Source of the DNA: Giesbergeria sp.
GTDB lineage: Bacteria; Pseudomonadota; Gammaproteobacteria; Burkholderiales; Burkholderiaceae_C
Length of the DNA stretch: 6,974 bases
Assembly: GCA_017998735.1 (NCBI GenBank)
Contig: JAGOCN010000089.1
Location: 1-6,974 of the forward strand
Direction of reading: 5' to 3'
The position numbers and the translations under genes are program-made. How positions within the stretch are numbered: the stretch's first letter is position 1; each line of letters starts with the position of its first letter. Shown in pieces: positions 1-6,522 of this stretch. The notes under the pieces are model-generated. The model did no database searches and was not told the DNA's origin. It worked only from the letters and a program-made list of their open reading frames with translations.

Positions 1-987
1 GCCGTACACCGGGCGCGCCGCGTGGTACTGCATGAAGTACTCGTAGCGCCCCTGCAGCAGCAGGCGCACCTGCACGCCGCGCTCGGCCGCCATCAAAAGC
101 GCCCGGCGCAGCTTGCGGCCGGGCACGAAGTAGGCGTTGGCAATGATGATTTCCTCGCGCGCCAGGCCGATGGCGCGCAGGTAGGCCTTTTCAATGCGGC
201 TGCGGTTGCGCACGTTGTCGCGCAGCAGCAGCATGGCACGCGGGCGGGTTTCGGCCTTGACCAGGCTGGCGGCCAGCCGCTCGTGCCGGCGGGCAATGCG
301 TGCCTTGCGCAGTTCGCGCACCGCCGTGCTCAAGCGCTGGTGCTGGGCTGCCTGCAGCGCCTGCAGCCGGTGCCAGAGTTTTTCCATGGCGTCGCTGGCC
401 TGCTGCGCCAGCGGGCCGGTGGCCTGCACGGCAAAGTCAAAGCGCGGTGCTTCCAGCGCGCCATGGTTGGGGTCGTGAAAATCGTCCAGCACATTGATGC
501 CGCCACAAAACAGCACGCGCGCATCGACCACGCACAGCTTCCTGTGCATGCGCCGCCAGCGCTGGGGCAGCAGCAGGCCGAGCGGCCCCATGGGCGAGTA
601 CACGCGCAGCTTGAGCCCGGCGGCATTGAAGCGCGTGCGCCATTCCTGCGGCAGCGCCCCGGTGCCGTAGCCGTCCACCAGCACGCTGGTGCGCACACCG
701 CGCTGCGCTGCCCGCACCAGTGCTTCGGCCACCTGCGTGCCGCCGCCCGTCAGGTCAAAGATGTAGGTTTCAAACTGGATGCGGTGCTGCGCCGCGTCCA
801 TCGCATGCACCAGCGCGGGAAACATTTCCACCGTGCCTTGCAGCAATGTGATGTGGTGGCCGTCGTCCAGCGGCAGGCCGCCCTGCAGCGCAGGAAACCC
901 GGTGCCAGGTGCAACAGGCGCGGCAGGCGCAAGGCAGCCAGGCGCCTGGGGCGCGGGGGCGGAGGGCAAGGACAGGCCGGTTTTCAT
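1..987 (-). CDS. clsB: Cardiolipin synthase B (phospholipase D superfamily), 3' end beyond window
   Basis: Makes cardiolipin at the inner membrane by phosphatidyl transfer between phospholipids, using a phospholipase D fold with two HKD motifs. The frame is open from ATG at 987 to base 1 (329 codons). The first HKD motif is visible as MHRKLCVVD (His148, Lys150, Asp155) followed by a GGIN segment. Further on, LLRDN and EIIIANAYFVPG match the E. coli ClsB region between the two motifs. E. coli ClsB is about 413 residues, so roughly 80 residues, including the second HKD motif, should lie outside the window. The first ~40 residues are Pro/Ala-rich and precede the conserved core; no other ATG gives a better start, and the upstream ribosome site is weak. 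It lies 31 bp after the ybhP-like gene, as in the E. coli ybhP-clsB pair. Family identity is firm; subtype B is inferred from similarity and context. Confidence 0.93.
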   Translation of the reverse strand, partial: MKTGLSLPSAPAPQAPGCLAPAAPVAPGTGFPALQGGLPLDDGHHITLLQGTVEMFPALVHAMDAAQHRIQFETYIFDLTGGGTQVAEALVRAAQRGVRTSVLVDGYGTGALPQEWRTRFNAAGLKLRVYSPMGPLGLLLPQRWRRMHRKLCVVDARVLFCGGINVLDDFHDPNHGALEAPRFDFAVQATGPLAQQASDAMEKLWHRLQALQAAQHQRLSTAVRELRKARIARRHERLAASLVKAETRPRAMLLLRDNVRNRSRIEKAYLRAIGLAREEIIIANAYFVPGRKLRRALLMAAERGVQVRLLLQGRYEYFMQYHAARPVYG

Positions 988-1018
988 GCGGGGCTGCCAG
1001 GCCAGGGCAGACGCGGCG

Positions 1019-1771
1019 TCAGACACGGAACTCGGCAATCAGCGGCAGGTGGTCGGACATGCGCCACCAGATGCGCCCGCGCGGCACGCTCAGGCCGATG
1101 GGCGTCAGGCCGCGCACATAGATGTGGTCCAGCTGCACGATGGGCAGGCGCGCCGGGTAGGTCAGCGCCTGCAGCGAGTCCAGCTCGTGCAGGCCATAGC
1201 GCGCCAGCGTGTGCTTGATCTGCAGGCCCCAGTCGTTGAAGTCGCCCGCCACCACCAGCGGCGCGCCGGTGGGCACCTCGCGCTCGATGAACTGGCGCAG
1301 TTTCTGGATCTGGCGGATGCGGCTGCCCGGAATCAGCCCCAGGTGCACCACGATCACATGCACCCGCTTGTTCTGGATGTCCACCTCGACATGCAGCAGG
1401 CCGCGCTGCTCAAAACGGTGGTCGGAAATGTCCTCGTGCTGGTGGCCAATCACTGGCCAGCGCGTCAAGAGCGCATTGCCATGCTCACCATGCTTGGTGA
1501 AGGCATTGGTGCGGTACACCGACTCGTAGCCTTCGGGCGCTAGAAACTCGGCCTGCGACACCTCGGGCCAGCGGTCGAAATACTGCTGCTCGCTGCGGTT
1601 GACCTTGCGCACTTCCTGCAGGCAGACGATGTCTGCATCGAGCTGCTCGACCGCATGGCCGAGGTTGTGGATTTCCAGGCGCCGCGCCGGGCCCAGGCCC
1701 TGCACTCCCTTGTGGATGTTGTAGGTGGCAACCCGCAGGATGCCGGAATGCTCATCGTCATGCGTGTTCAT
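1019..1771 (-). CDS. ybhP: Endonuclease/exonuclease/phosphatase family protein, YbhP-like
   Basis: A 250-residue metal-dependent hydrolase of the EEP (exonuclease III / DNase I-like) superfamily. The family signatures appear in order: TYNIHKG with Asn18, CLQEV with Glu53, HGNALLTR near 97-104, VVHLGL with His143, AGDFND with Asp177 and Asn179, QLDHIYVRG near 213-221, and SDHLPL with Asp240 and His241. All expected catalytic and metal ligands are present, so the enzyme should be active. Length is close to E. coli YbhP (about 253). No signal peptide or membrane segment is visible. The substrate is not known; EEP members cleave DNA, RNA, inositol phosphates or sphingomyelin. Adjacency to clsB suggests a lipid-related phosphodiester, which is inference. 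The ATG at 1771 overlaps the end of nudB by 14 bp, indicating translational coupling; no clear Shine-Dalgarno is seen. Confidence 0.9.
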   Translation of the reverse strand: MNTHDDEHSGILRVATYNIHKGVQGLGPARRLEIHNLGHAVEQLDADIVCLQEVRKVNRSEQQYFDRWPEVSQAEFLAPEGYESVYRTNAFTKHGEHGNALLTRWPVIGHQHEDISDHRFEQRGLLHVEVDIQNKRVHVIVVHLGLIPGSRIRQIQKLRQFIEREVPTGAPLVVAGDFNDWGLQIKHTLARYGLHELDSLQALTYPARLPIVQLDHIYVRGLTPIGLSVPRGRIWWRMSDHLPLIAEFRV

Positions 1772-2228
1772 GGGCGTTCACAAATTGGGGCAACAACAGG
1801 ATGGCCTCGGCGTTCGAGGGAGAAAAGCAGCGCTCGGCCGCTTCAAGGTACGGTAACCAGACAAAGTCGGTGTGTTCATGCGGGCTCAAAACCACCGCCG
1901 TGTGCGCTGGCACCTGCAGGCCGAACAGGTGCTCGGTGTTGTGCACCACTTCGGGGGCATAGCGGTGGCGCCACTGGGGGTAGATGGAGTAAACATTCTG
2001 CAGATTCCAGTCCACCAGAGTGCAGCCCTCGGCGCCGGCGTCGATGCCGGTTTCTTCCAGCACTTCCCGCACCGCCGTGGCACGGAAGGTTTCACCCGCC
2101 TTGTCCTTGCTGCCGGTGACCGACTGCCAAAAGTCCGGCACATCGGCGCGGTGCACCAGCAGCACCTGCAGGTCGGCGGTGTGCACCACCACCAGTACGG
2201 ACTCGGGAATTTTGTAGGGCTTGGTCAT
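1758..2228 (-). CDS. nudB: Dihydroneopterin triphosphate diphosphatase (Nudix hydrolase)
   Basis: Removes pyrophosphate from 7,8-dihydroneopterin triphosphate, an early step of folate synthesis in the cytosol. The 156-residue product carries DFWQSVTGS (residues 32-40), a Nudix box at 39-62 (Gly39, Glu46, REVLEE at 54-59, Gly61) and HRYAPEVVHNTE (88-99). The first and last of these are characteristic of E. coli NudB and separate it from other Nudix enzymes. The spacing between Gly39 and Glu46 is six residues rather than the textbook five. The ATG at 2228 gives MTKPYKIPE, which aligns with the start of E. coli NudB (MKDKVYKRP). The frame stays open to 2351, but that extension is Cys/Trp-rich and has no family counterpart. 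It is followed by, and overlaps by 14 bp, the ybhP-like gene, so the two are probably cotranscribed. Confidence 0.93.
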   Translation of the reverse strand: MTKPYKIPESVLVVVHTADLQVLLVHRADVPDFWQSVTGSKDKAGETFRATAVREVLEETGIDAGAEGCTLVDWNLQNVYSIYPQWRHRYAPEVVHNTEHLFGLQVPAHTAVVLSPHEHTDFVWLPYLEAAERCFSPSNAEAILLLPQFVNAHEHA

Positions 2229-2357
2229 CTTTTCTGCGGCAGCGTGGGAAACCCAGAATACACCGGGCGACAAAACCCGGCTGTACGACAACACCCATTT
2301 GCAGCTGCAGTGCCAGACACCGACAGGGCGCGAGTGCTGCCCTGCCACCATGCCGCT

Positions 2358-2383
2358 CAGTCAGGCCCAGTCAGGTTCAGTCC
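2358..2383. repeat. Short imperfect tandem repeat, 10-bp unit, about 2.6 copies
   Basis: On the plus strand the units cagtcaggcc, cagtcaggtt and a partial cagtcc follow each other directly. The array spans the last codons and the TGA stop of the mrr-like gene. It may be a slippage product or part of the junction left when that gene arrived. No function can be assigned, and chance is possible. Confidence 0.4.
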
Positions 2384-3330
2384 TCGCTGAAGAAGTCGGA
2401 GTCGATGCGCTTCAAGTGGTAGGTGACCGCCACCGACACGCCCAGGTCGTGCTCGATCATCAGGTCGGCCAGGCGTTCACCGCCGATCAGCACCACCTTG
2501 TACTGGCTGCTGCGCGCATAGTCCTGTGCCTCCGTGGTGAAATGCGAGGTGGTGATGAACACGCCCTTGTTGGCACGCTGCCCTGCCAGCGCGCCGACAA
2601 ACCGCATGATCTCTGGCCGCCCCACCACCCCTTCCCAGCGCTTGGCCTGCAGGTAGATGGCGTCCAGCCCTAGCCGGTCCTCGTTGATGATGCCGTCAAT
2701 GCCGCCGTCACCGCTGCGGCCCACCGCCTGGCCGGCTTCCTCGCGGCTGCCGCCGTAGCCCATTTTGATCAGCAGCTGGACGACAAGCCTTTCAAAATAG
2801 GCGGGTGAGCAGGACTTGACGCGCTCCAGAATTTCCGCAGCCAGCGCACTGTCCACCTCTCGCTTGAGCGCTCCCAGTCGAACCTCGGGAGGTGCCGTCT
2901 CCACTTCCAAATCCAGATCCACGTCCATTGCGGACGCCACGTCAGCCAAAGCCTTCGCAGTGCCTCCTGCAGCTGCCAGCTGCGTCGTCTTCCAGGCCTT
3001 GTAGCCCTGTTGCGCCTTCAGAAAATAGCCAAGCTCGCCAAGCTCCAGGGCCTGTTCACCGCTGCTTGTCAGCCTCCACAGTCCACGCTCTTTCGCAAGA
3101 AAACCTGCTTTCACCGCATCAACAGAAAAAAAGTGGGCATACATGCGCCAGCGCGGCAAGCCATTGCTTTCAATGGTTTCTCGCGCCCAGTCGTCCAGCA
3201 GCAGCTGGTGCTCCAGCACCTCCAGAATCTCGCCCGCCTTGATGGCACAGCCCTTGTCACGCAACAGGCACAGCGCTGCAAACATGACCTTGCTGCCCAG
3301 CGCCTGCGATTTTGAAATCGGCTTCACCAT
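2377..3330 (-). CDS. mrr: Mrr-like restriction endonuclease (modified-DNA-targeting, Type IV-like)
   Basis: A 317-residue protein with the two-domain architecture of E. coli Mrr (about 304). Residues ~10-98 form an Mrr_N-type winged helix (ending WRLTSSGEQAL). Residues ~110-170 are a charged linker. Residues ~175-300 form the Mrr catalytic domain: YFERLVVQLL (Glu180), then GRSGDGGIDG (Asp212), then IYLQAKRW (Gln228, Lys230). This is the D-(Q)xK variant of the PD-(D/E)xK nuclease core typical of Mrr. KGVFITTSHF (255-264) is also a family hallmark. Mrr proteins cut DNA carrying foreign methylation and act without a partner methyltransferase; none is nearby. ATG 3330 is chosen because AGGGA lies 10 bp upstream and a longer frame (to 3501) would overlap aspS and its terminator. 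Locally lower GC (around 3080-3160) and its place between aspS and nudB suggest acquisition. Exact target specificity is unknown. Confidence 0.88.
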   Translation of the reverse strand: MVKPISKSQALGSKVMFAALCLLRDKGCAIKAGEILEVLEHQLLLDDWARETIESNGLPRWRMYAHFFSVDAVKAGFLAKERGLWRLTSSGEQALELGELGYFLKAQQGYKAWKTTQLAAAGGTAKALADVASAMDVDLDLEVETAPPEVRLGALKREVDSALAAEILERVKSCSPAYFERLVVQLLIKMGYGGSREEAGQAVGRSGDGGIDGIINEDRLGLDAIYLQAKRWEGVVGRPEIMRFVGALAGQRANKGVFITTSHFTTEAQDYARSSQYKVVLIGGERLADLMIEHDLGVSVAVTYHLKRIDSDFFSED

Positions 3331-3352
3331 CTGTATTATTTCCCTGATTGAC

Positions 3353-3376
3353 AAAAAAGGGCGCCCGAAGGCGCCC
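3353..3376 (-). terminator. Intrinsic terminator of aspS, UUCG tetraloop
   Basis: Read on the minus strand, a perfect 7-bp GC stem (GGGCGCC / GGCGCCC) closes a TTCG loop and is followed at once by six T residues. It starts 28 bp after the aspS stop codon (3405) and ends 22 bp before the mrr-like start. This is a textbook Rho-independent terminator, and the UUCG loop makes it very stable. It should isolate mrr from aspS transcription except for read-through. Confidence 0.93.
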
Positions 3377-3404
3377 TGTCGCTGTGCCCAAAGGCCTGGG
3401 CCAA

Positions 3405-5219
3405 TCAGCCCGCCTTCACCGCATCCATATTGCGCAGCCGGATGTGCAGCTCGCGCAGCTGCTTCTCGTCCACCGGCGATGGCGCCTGGGTCAGCAGGCA
3501 TTGGGCGCGCTGCGTCTTGGGGAAGGCAATCACGTCGCGGATGGAATCGGCGCCGGTCATCATGGTGACGATGCGGTCCAGGCCAAAGGCCAGACCACCG
3601 TGCGGCGGCGCGCCGTACTGCAGGGCGTCGAGCAGGAAGCCGAACTTCTGCTGCGCTTCTTCAGGTGTGATCTTGAGCGCATCAAACACCTTCTGCTGCA
3701 CATCGGCGCGGTGGATGCGCACCGAGCCGCCGCCCATTTCCCAGCCGTTCAGCACCATGTCGTAGCCCTTGGAGATGCATTTCTCGGGCGCGGTGACCAT
3801 GTAGTCTTCGTGCCCATCCTTGGGCGCGGTGAACGGATGGTGCACGGCCACCCAGCGGTTGTTTTCCTCGTCGTGCTCGAACATCGGAAAGTCCACCACC
3901 CACAGCGGCGCCCAGCGGTCTTCGAACAGGGCGTTTTTCTTGCCGAATTCGCTGTGACCGATCTTGGTGCGCAACGCGCCAATGGCGTCGTTCACCACCT
4001 TTTCGCGGTCGGCACCAAAGAACAGCAAATCGCCGTCCTGCGCGCCGGTGCGCTGCAGAATTTCGGCAATCGCTGCGTCGTGGATGTTTTTGACAATGGG
4101 GCTCTGCAGGCCGTCGCGGCCCTTGGACAGGTCGTTGACCTTGATGTAGGCCAGTCCCTTGGCACCGTAAATTTTCACAAACTCGGTGTAGCCGTCGATC
4201 TCGCCGCGCGACAGACCGCCGGACTCGCGCGCGCCGCCGGGCACGCGCAGGGCCACCACACGGCCGTTCTTCATGTTTGCCGCACCCGAGAACACCTTGA
4301 AGTCCACGTCCTTCATCACATCGGTGAGTTCGGTGAATTCGAGTTTGACGCGCAGATCGGGCTTGTCGGAACCGAAACGGTGCGCCGCGTCCTGGTACGT
4401 CATGACCGGAAACTCGCCCAGGTCCACGCCCAGCGTGTTCTGGAACACCGTCTTGATCATTTCCTGCGTCAGGTCGCGGATTTCCTGCTCGTCCATGAAC
4501 GAGGTTTCAATGTCGATCTGCGTGAATTCGGGCTGGCGGTCGGCGCGCAGGTCTTCGTCGCGAAAGCACTTGGTGATCTGGTAGTAGCGGTCAAAACCGG
4601 CCACCATCAAAAGCTGCTTGAACAGCTGCGGCGACTGGGGCAGCGCAAAAAAGTGGCCATCGTGCACACGGCTGGGCACCAGGTAGTCGCGCGCGCCTTC
4701 GGGCGTGCTCTTGGTCAGCATCGGGGTTTCAATGTCCACAAAACCGTGCGTATCGAGGAACTTGCGCACTTGCATGCTGACGCGGTAGCGCAGCATCAGG
4801 TTGTTCTGCATGTACGGGCGGCGCAGGTCGAGCACGCGGTGTGTCAGGCGCGTGGTTTCCGACAGGTTGTCCTCGTCGATCTGGAACGGGGGCGTGACCG
4901 AGGCGTTGAGCACGGTCAGCTCGTGGCACAGCACCTCGATCTTGCCGCTGCTGAGGCTGTCGTTGGTGGTGCCGGCCGGGCGCGCGCGCACCAGGCCCTT
5001 GACCTGCACGCAGAACTCGTTGCGCACGTCTTCGGCGGTGGCAAACATCTCGGCGCGGTCGGGGTCGCAGACCACCTGCACCGAGCCTTCGCGGTCGCGC
5101 AGGTCGATGAAAATCACCCCGCCGTGGTCGCGGCGGCGGTTCACCCAGCCTGCAAGGGTGACGGTTTCGCCCAGCAGGGCTTCGGTCACAAGACCGCAAT
5201 AGTGGGAACGCATGGCCAT
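3405..5219 (-). CDS. aspS: Aspartyl-tRNA synthetase, class II, probably non-discriminating (Asp/Asn)
   Basis: Charges tRNA with aspartate. The 604-residue protein is full length for bacterial AspRS (E. coli about 590). In order: an OB-fold anticodon-binding domain (GWVNRRRD at 24-31, FIDLRDREG at 37-45); motif 1 region ([10 protein letters not shown], 159-168); QSPQLFKQ (195-202); motif 2 ([18 protein letters not shown], 219-236); the bacterial insertion domain; [11 protein letters not shown]; and motif 3 (GLAFGLDR, 542-549, Arg549). His32 (RRRDHG) and Gly83 (RPAGT) replace Leu and Lys of the E. coli enzyme. These are residues linked to relaxed tRNA choice in Pseudomonas AspRS, so it probably also makes Asp-tRNA(Asn) (inference). 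ATG 5219 is preferred over ATG 5213 because GGAAG (5232-5228) sits 8 bp upstream of the former and 14 bp upstream of the latter. It lies 97 bp after DUF502 with no terminator seen between. Confidence 0.98.
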   Translation of the reverse strand: MAMRSHYCGLVTEALLGETVTLAGWVNRRRDHGGVIFIDLRDREGSVQVVCDPDRAEMFATAEDVRNEFCVQVKGLVRARPAGTTNDSLSSGKIEVLCHELTVLNASVTPPFQIDEDNLSETTRLTHRVLDLRRPYMQNNLMLRYRVSMQVRKFLDTHGFVDIETPMLTKSTPEGARDYLVPSRVHDGHFFALPQSPQLFKQLLMVAGFDRYYQITKCFRDEDLRADRQPEFTQIDIETSFMDEQEIRDLTQEMIKTVFQNTLGVDLGEFPVMTYQDAAHRFGSDKPDLRVKLEFTELTDVMKDVDFKVFSGAANMKNGRVVALRVPGGARESGGLSRGEIDGYTEFVKIYGAKGLAYIKVNDLSKGRDGLQSPIVKNIHDAAIAEILQRTGAQDGDLLFFGADREKVVNDAIGALRTKIGHSEFGKKNALFEDRWAPLWVVDFPMFEHDEENNRWVAVHHPFTAPKDGHEDYMVTAPEKCISKGYDMVLNGWEMGGGSVRIHRADVQQKVFDALKITPEEAQQKFGFLLDALQYGAPPHGGLAFGLDRIVTMMTGADSIRDVIAFPKTQRAQCLLTQAPSPVDEKQLRELHIRLRNMDAVKAG

Positions 5220-5227
5220 GGCAATCA

Positions 5228-5232
5228 CTTCC
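5228..5232 (-). promoter_or_regulatory. Ribosome binding site of aspS
   Basis: GGAAG on the minus strand, 8 bp before ATG 5219 and 14 bp before the second in-frame ATG at 5213. The spacing favours the upstream start, giving a protein beginning MAMRSHYCG. Confidence 0.6.
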
Positions 5233-5316
5233 GGCGCACTGGTGGCGCGTGGGTCAAAAGAAAGGAAACAAAGACAGGTCCGGGCAGCAGGTGCATCAGC
5301 AAAGGGCAGTACCGGA

Positions 5317-5940
5317 TCAGGGACGGGAGGCGGCAAGCAGCGGGTCGGGTGGTGCCACCACGCCCATGGAGACGATGTAGCGCAGGGCGGCGTCCACCGT
5401 CATGTCCAGCTCGACGCAGTCGCTCTTGCGCACCATCACGAAGTAACCGCCCGTGGGGTTGGGCGTGGTGGGCACATATACGCTGACAAAGCCGTCGTTC
5501 AGGTAGCCGGCCACTTCACCGCTGGGCGCGCCGGTGACGAAGGCCACGGTCCACACGCCCTCGCGCGGCCACTGCACCAGCACGGCGGTGCGAAAGGCGT
5601 TGCCGCTTTCGGAAAACACCGTGTCCGACACCTGCTTGACGCTCGAATAAATGGACCGCACCACCGGAATGCGGCTGATCAGTGCGTCGCCCCACTGCAC
5701 CAGCTTGCGCCCGGCAAAGTTGCTGGCCGCAGCGCCCACCAGCAGCAAGATGCCCAGCGTCAGCACAATGCCGAAACCGGGAATATGAATGCCCAGCAAC
5801 CGGTCGGGGTGCCAGGCCTCGGGCAGGATCAGCAGGGTCTGGTCCAGCAGACCGACGATCCATTGAAGCACCCACAGGGTGATCATGCCGGGCACGATCA
5901 CCAGCAAACCCGTGAACAACCATTTGCGCAGCGCTGCCAT
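5317..5940 (-). CDS. DUF502 family inner-membrane protein
   Basis: A 207-residue membrane protein of unknown function, recognised as DUF502. Two hydrophobic segments, about residues 8-32 (with [13 protein letters not shown]) and 55-74 ([15 protein letters not shown]), span the inner membrane. They are followed by the family signature [14 protein letters not shown] (91-104) and a soluble C-terminal domain with [15 protein letters not shown]. Length is normal for the family. A Shine-Dalgarno AGGTG lies 5 bp before ATG 5940, and only 14 bp separate it from the fmdB-type stop codon, so the two are cotranscribed. The frame is open upstream to 6252 but that part overlaps the fmdB-type gene and lacks family similarity. 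As I recall, DUF502 genes next to aspS recur in Burkholderiales; no mechanistic link to tRNA charging is known to me. Confidence 0.9.
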   Translation of the reverse strand: MAALRKWLFTGLLVIVPGMITLWVLQWIVGLLDQTLLILPEAWHPDRLLGIHIPGFGIVLTLGILLLVGAAASNFAGRKLVQWGDALISRIPVVRSIYSSVKQVSDTVFSESGNAFRTAVLVQWPREGVWTVAFVTGAPSGEVAGYLNDGFVSVYVPTTPNPTGGYFVMVRKSDCVELDMTVDAALRYIVSMGVVAPPDPLLAASRP

Positions 5941-5954
5941 CAATGCACCTGGGT

Positions 5955-6335
5955 TCAGGAAGCAGAAGAGGAAGAAGCGCTGCCGGACGCCGTGCCGGCG
6001 GCGGGTGCGGCCGCAGGGGCCGGCGAGGCCGCAGGCGCAGCACCGGCTGCCGCCGGCGCTGGCGCAGCTGCCGTGTCTGCCTTGCCGGAATCCTTGGAGG
6101 ATTCGCCCGCGGGTGCATCCCCGCCAGAATCCGCACCGCTCTTCTTGCCATCGCCGCCCCGAAAATCGGTCACATACCAGCCTGAGCCCTTGAGCTGAAA
6201 GCCCGCTGCCGTCAGCTGCTTGGTGAACGTGGCAGCGCCGCAGGCGGGGCATACGGTCAAAGGGTCAGCAGACATTTTCTGCAGCACATCCTTGGCGTGG
6301 CCGCAGGAGTCGCATTTGTAGGCGTAGATAGGCAT
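5955..6335 (-). CDS. FmdB-type zinc-ribbon protein with long low-complexity tail
   Basis: A 126-residue protein that starts MPIYAYKCDSCGH, the classic FmdB/CxxC_CxxC_SSSS opening. Four cysteines, C8-C11 and C29-C32, form one zinc ribbon. KQLTAAGFQLKGSGWYVTDF (39-58) closes the conserved part. Residues ~59-126 are low complexity: first Gly/Asp/Lys/Ser, then Ala/Pro repeats, ending in a Ser-rich tip; this tail is probably disordered. The function is uncertain; the family is named after a putative regulator of amidase/formamidase expression, but most members are uncharacterised, so a transcription role should not be assumed. It is the first gene of the presumed fmdB-DUF502-aspS unit. No Shine-Dalgarno is visible; CCCTCC stands directly before the ATG. 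The gene symbol is left empty because only the family is certain. Confidence 0.9.
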   Translation of the reverse strand: MPIYAYKCDSCGHAKDVLQKMSADPLTVCPACGAATFTKQLTAAGFQLKGSGWYVTDFRGGDGKKSGADSGGDAPAGESSKDSGKADTAAAPAPAAAGAAPAASPAPAAAPAAGTASGSASSSSAS

Positions 6336-6392
6336 GGAGGGTATTTGGGGGCGAAGAGCGTGGGAAACCGGGGCGCAAATGCAAAGCCCTCA

Positions 6393-6419
6393 ATTATAGG
6401 CAGCCCCCTTCAAAATCAA
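6393..6419 (-). promoter_or_regulatory. Sigma70-like promoter for the fmdB-DUF502-aspS unit
   Basis: On the minus strand a perfect -10 hexamer TATAAT (6398-6393) is preceded by TTGATT (6419-6414) with a 15-bp spacer, or CTTGAT with 16 bp. The spacer is a little short and the -35 imperfect, but the -10 is exact. Transcription would start near 6386, leaving about 50 nt of leader before the fmdB-type ATG at 6335. Position in the only sizeable gap before this gene cluster supports the call. Confidence 0.65.
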
Positions 6420-6500
6420 GGCGTGCGGCTTGTGGCCCGTGCCTTGTACTGCCCTGCCCTGCACTGATCTGCCGGTTGGCCGGCCCTGCGGCCATCGGCG

Positions 6501-6522
6501 ACGGCGGCCTTCAGACCGCCGT
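6501..6522 (-). other. GC hairpin spanning the symporter stop codon
   Basis: ACGGCGG and CCGCCGT pair as a 7-bp stem around an 8-nt loop that contains the symporter TGA. No T-tract follows, so it is not a canonical intrinsic terminator. It could protect the mRNA 3' end or be a chance product of GC-rich sequence. Confidence 0.25.

Noticed and set aside
22..1218. Plus-strand open frame of 398 codons opposite clsB and the ybhP-like gene
   Set aside because: Low-complexity Ala/Gln/His/Arg composition and it spans the antisense of two recognised genes; a shadow frame.
2255..2260. TATTCT as a -10 box for nudB
   Set aside because: No acceptable -35 hexamer at 16-18 bp; the promoter of the nudB unit remains unlocated.
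2263..2280. Small hairpin CCGGG / CCCGG upstream of nudB, considered as an mrr terminator or riboregulator
   Set aside because: Only 5 bp of stem with an 8-nt loop and no following T-tract; likely chance in GC-rich DNA.
2229..2351. N-terminal extension of NudB to a start at 2351
   Set aside because: Cys/Trp-rich sequence with no counterpart in NudB; the alignment begins at MTKPYK.
2229..3404. A multi-gene defence island around the mrr-like gene
   Set aside because: No methyltransferase, specificity subunit, integrase, transposase, tRNA gene or inverted repeats are seen; the flanking genes are housekeeping.
3331..3501. N-terminal extension of the mrr-like protein to a start at 3501
   Set aside because: It would overlap the aspS 3' end and include the terminator; the extra residues do not look like Mrr, and ATG 3330 has a ribosome site.
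3348..5486. Plus-strand open frame of 712 codons opposite aspS
   Set aside because: It is His/Val/Ala/Gln-rich with no family resemblance and mirrors a fully conserved aspS. Long antisense frames are expected from GC-rich codon use.
5212..6198. Plus-strand open frame opposite DUF502 and the fmdB-type gene
   Set aside because: It has no recognisable domain, and the minus-strand genes carry clear family motifs.
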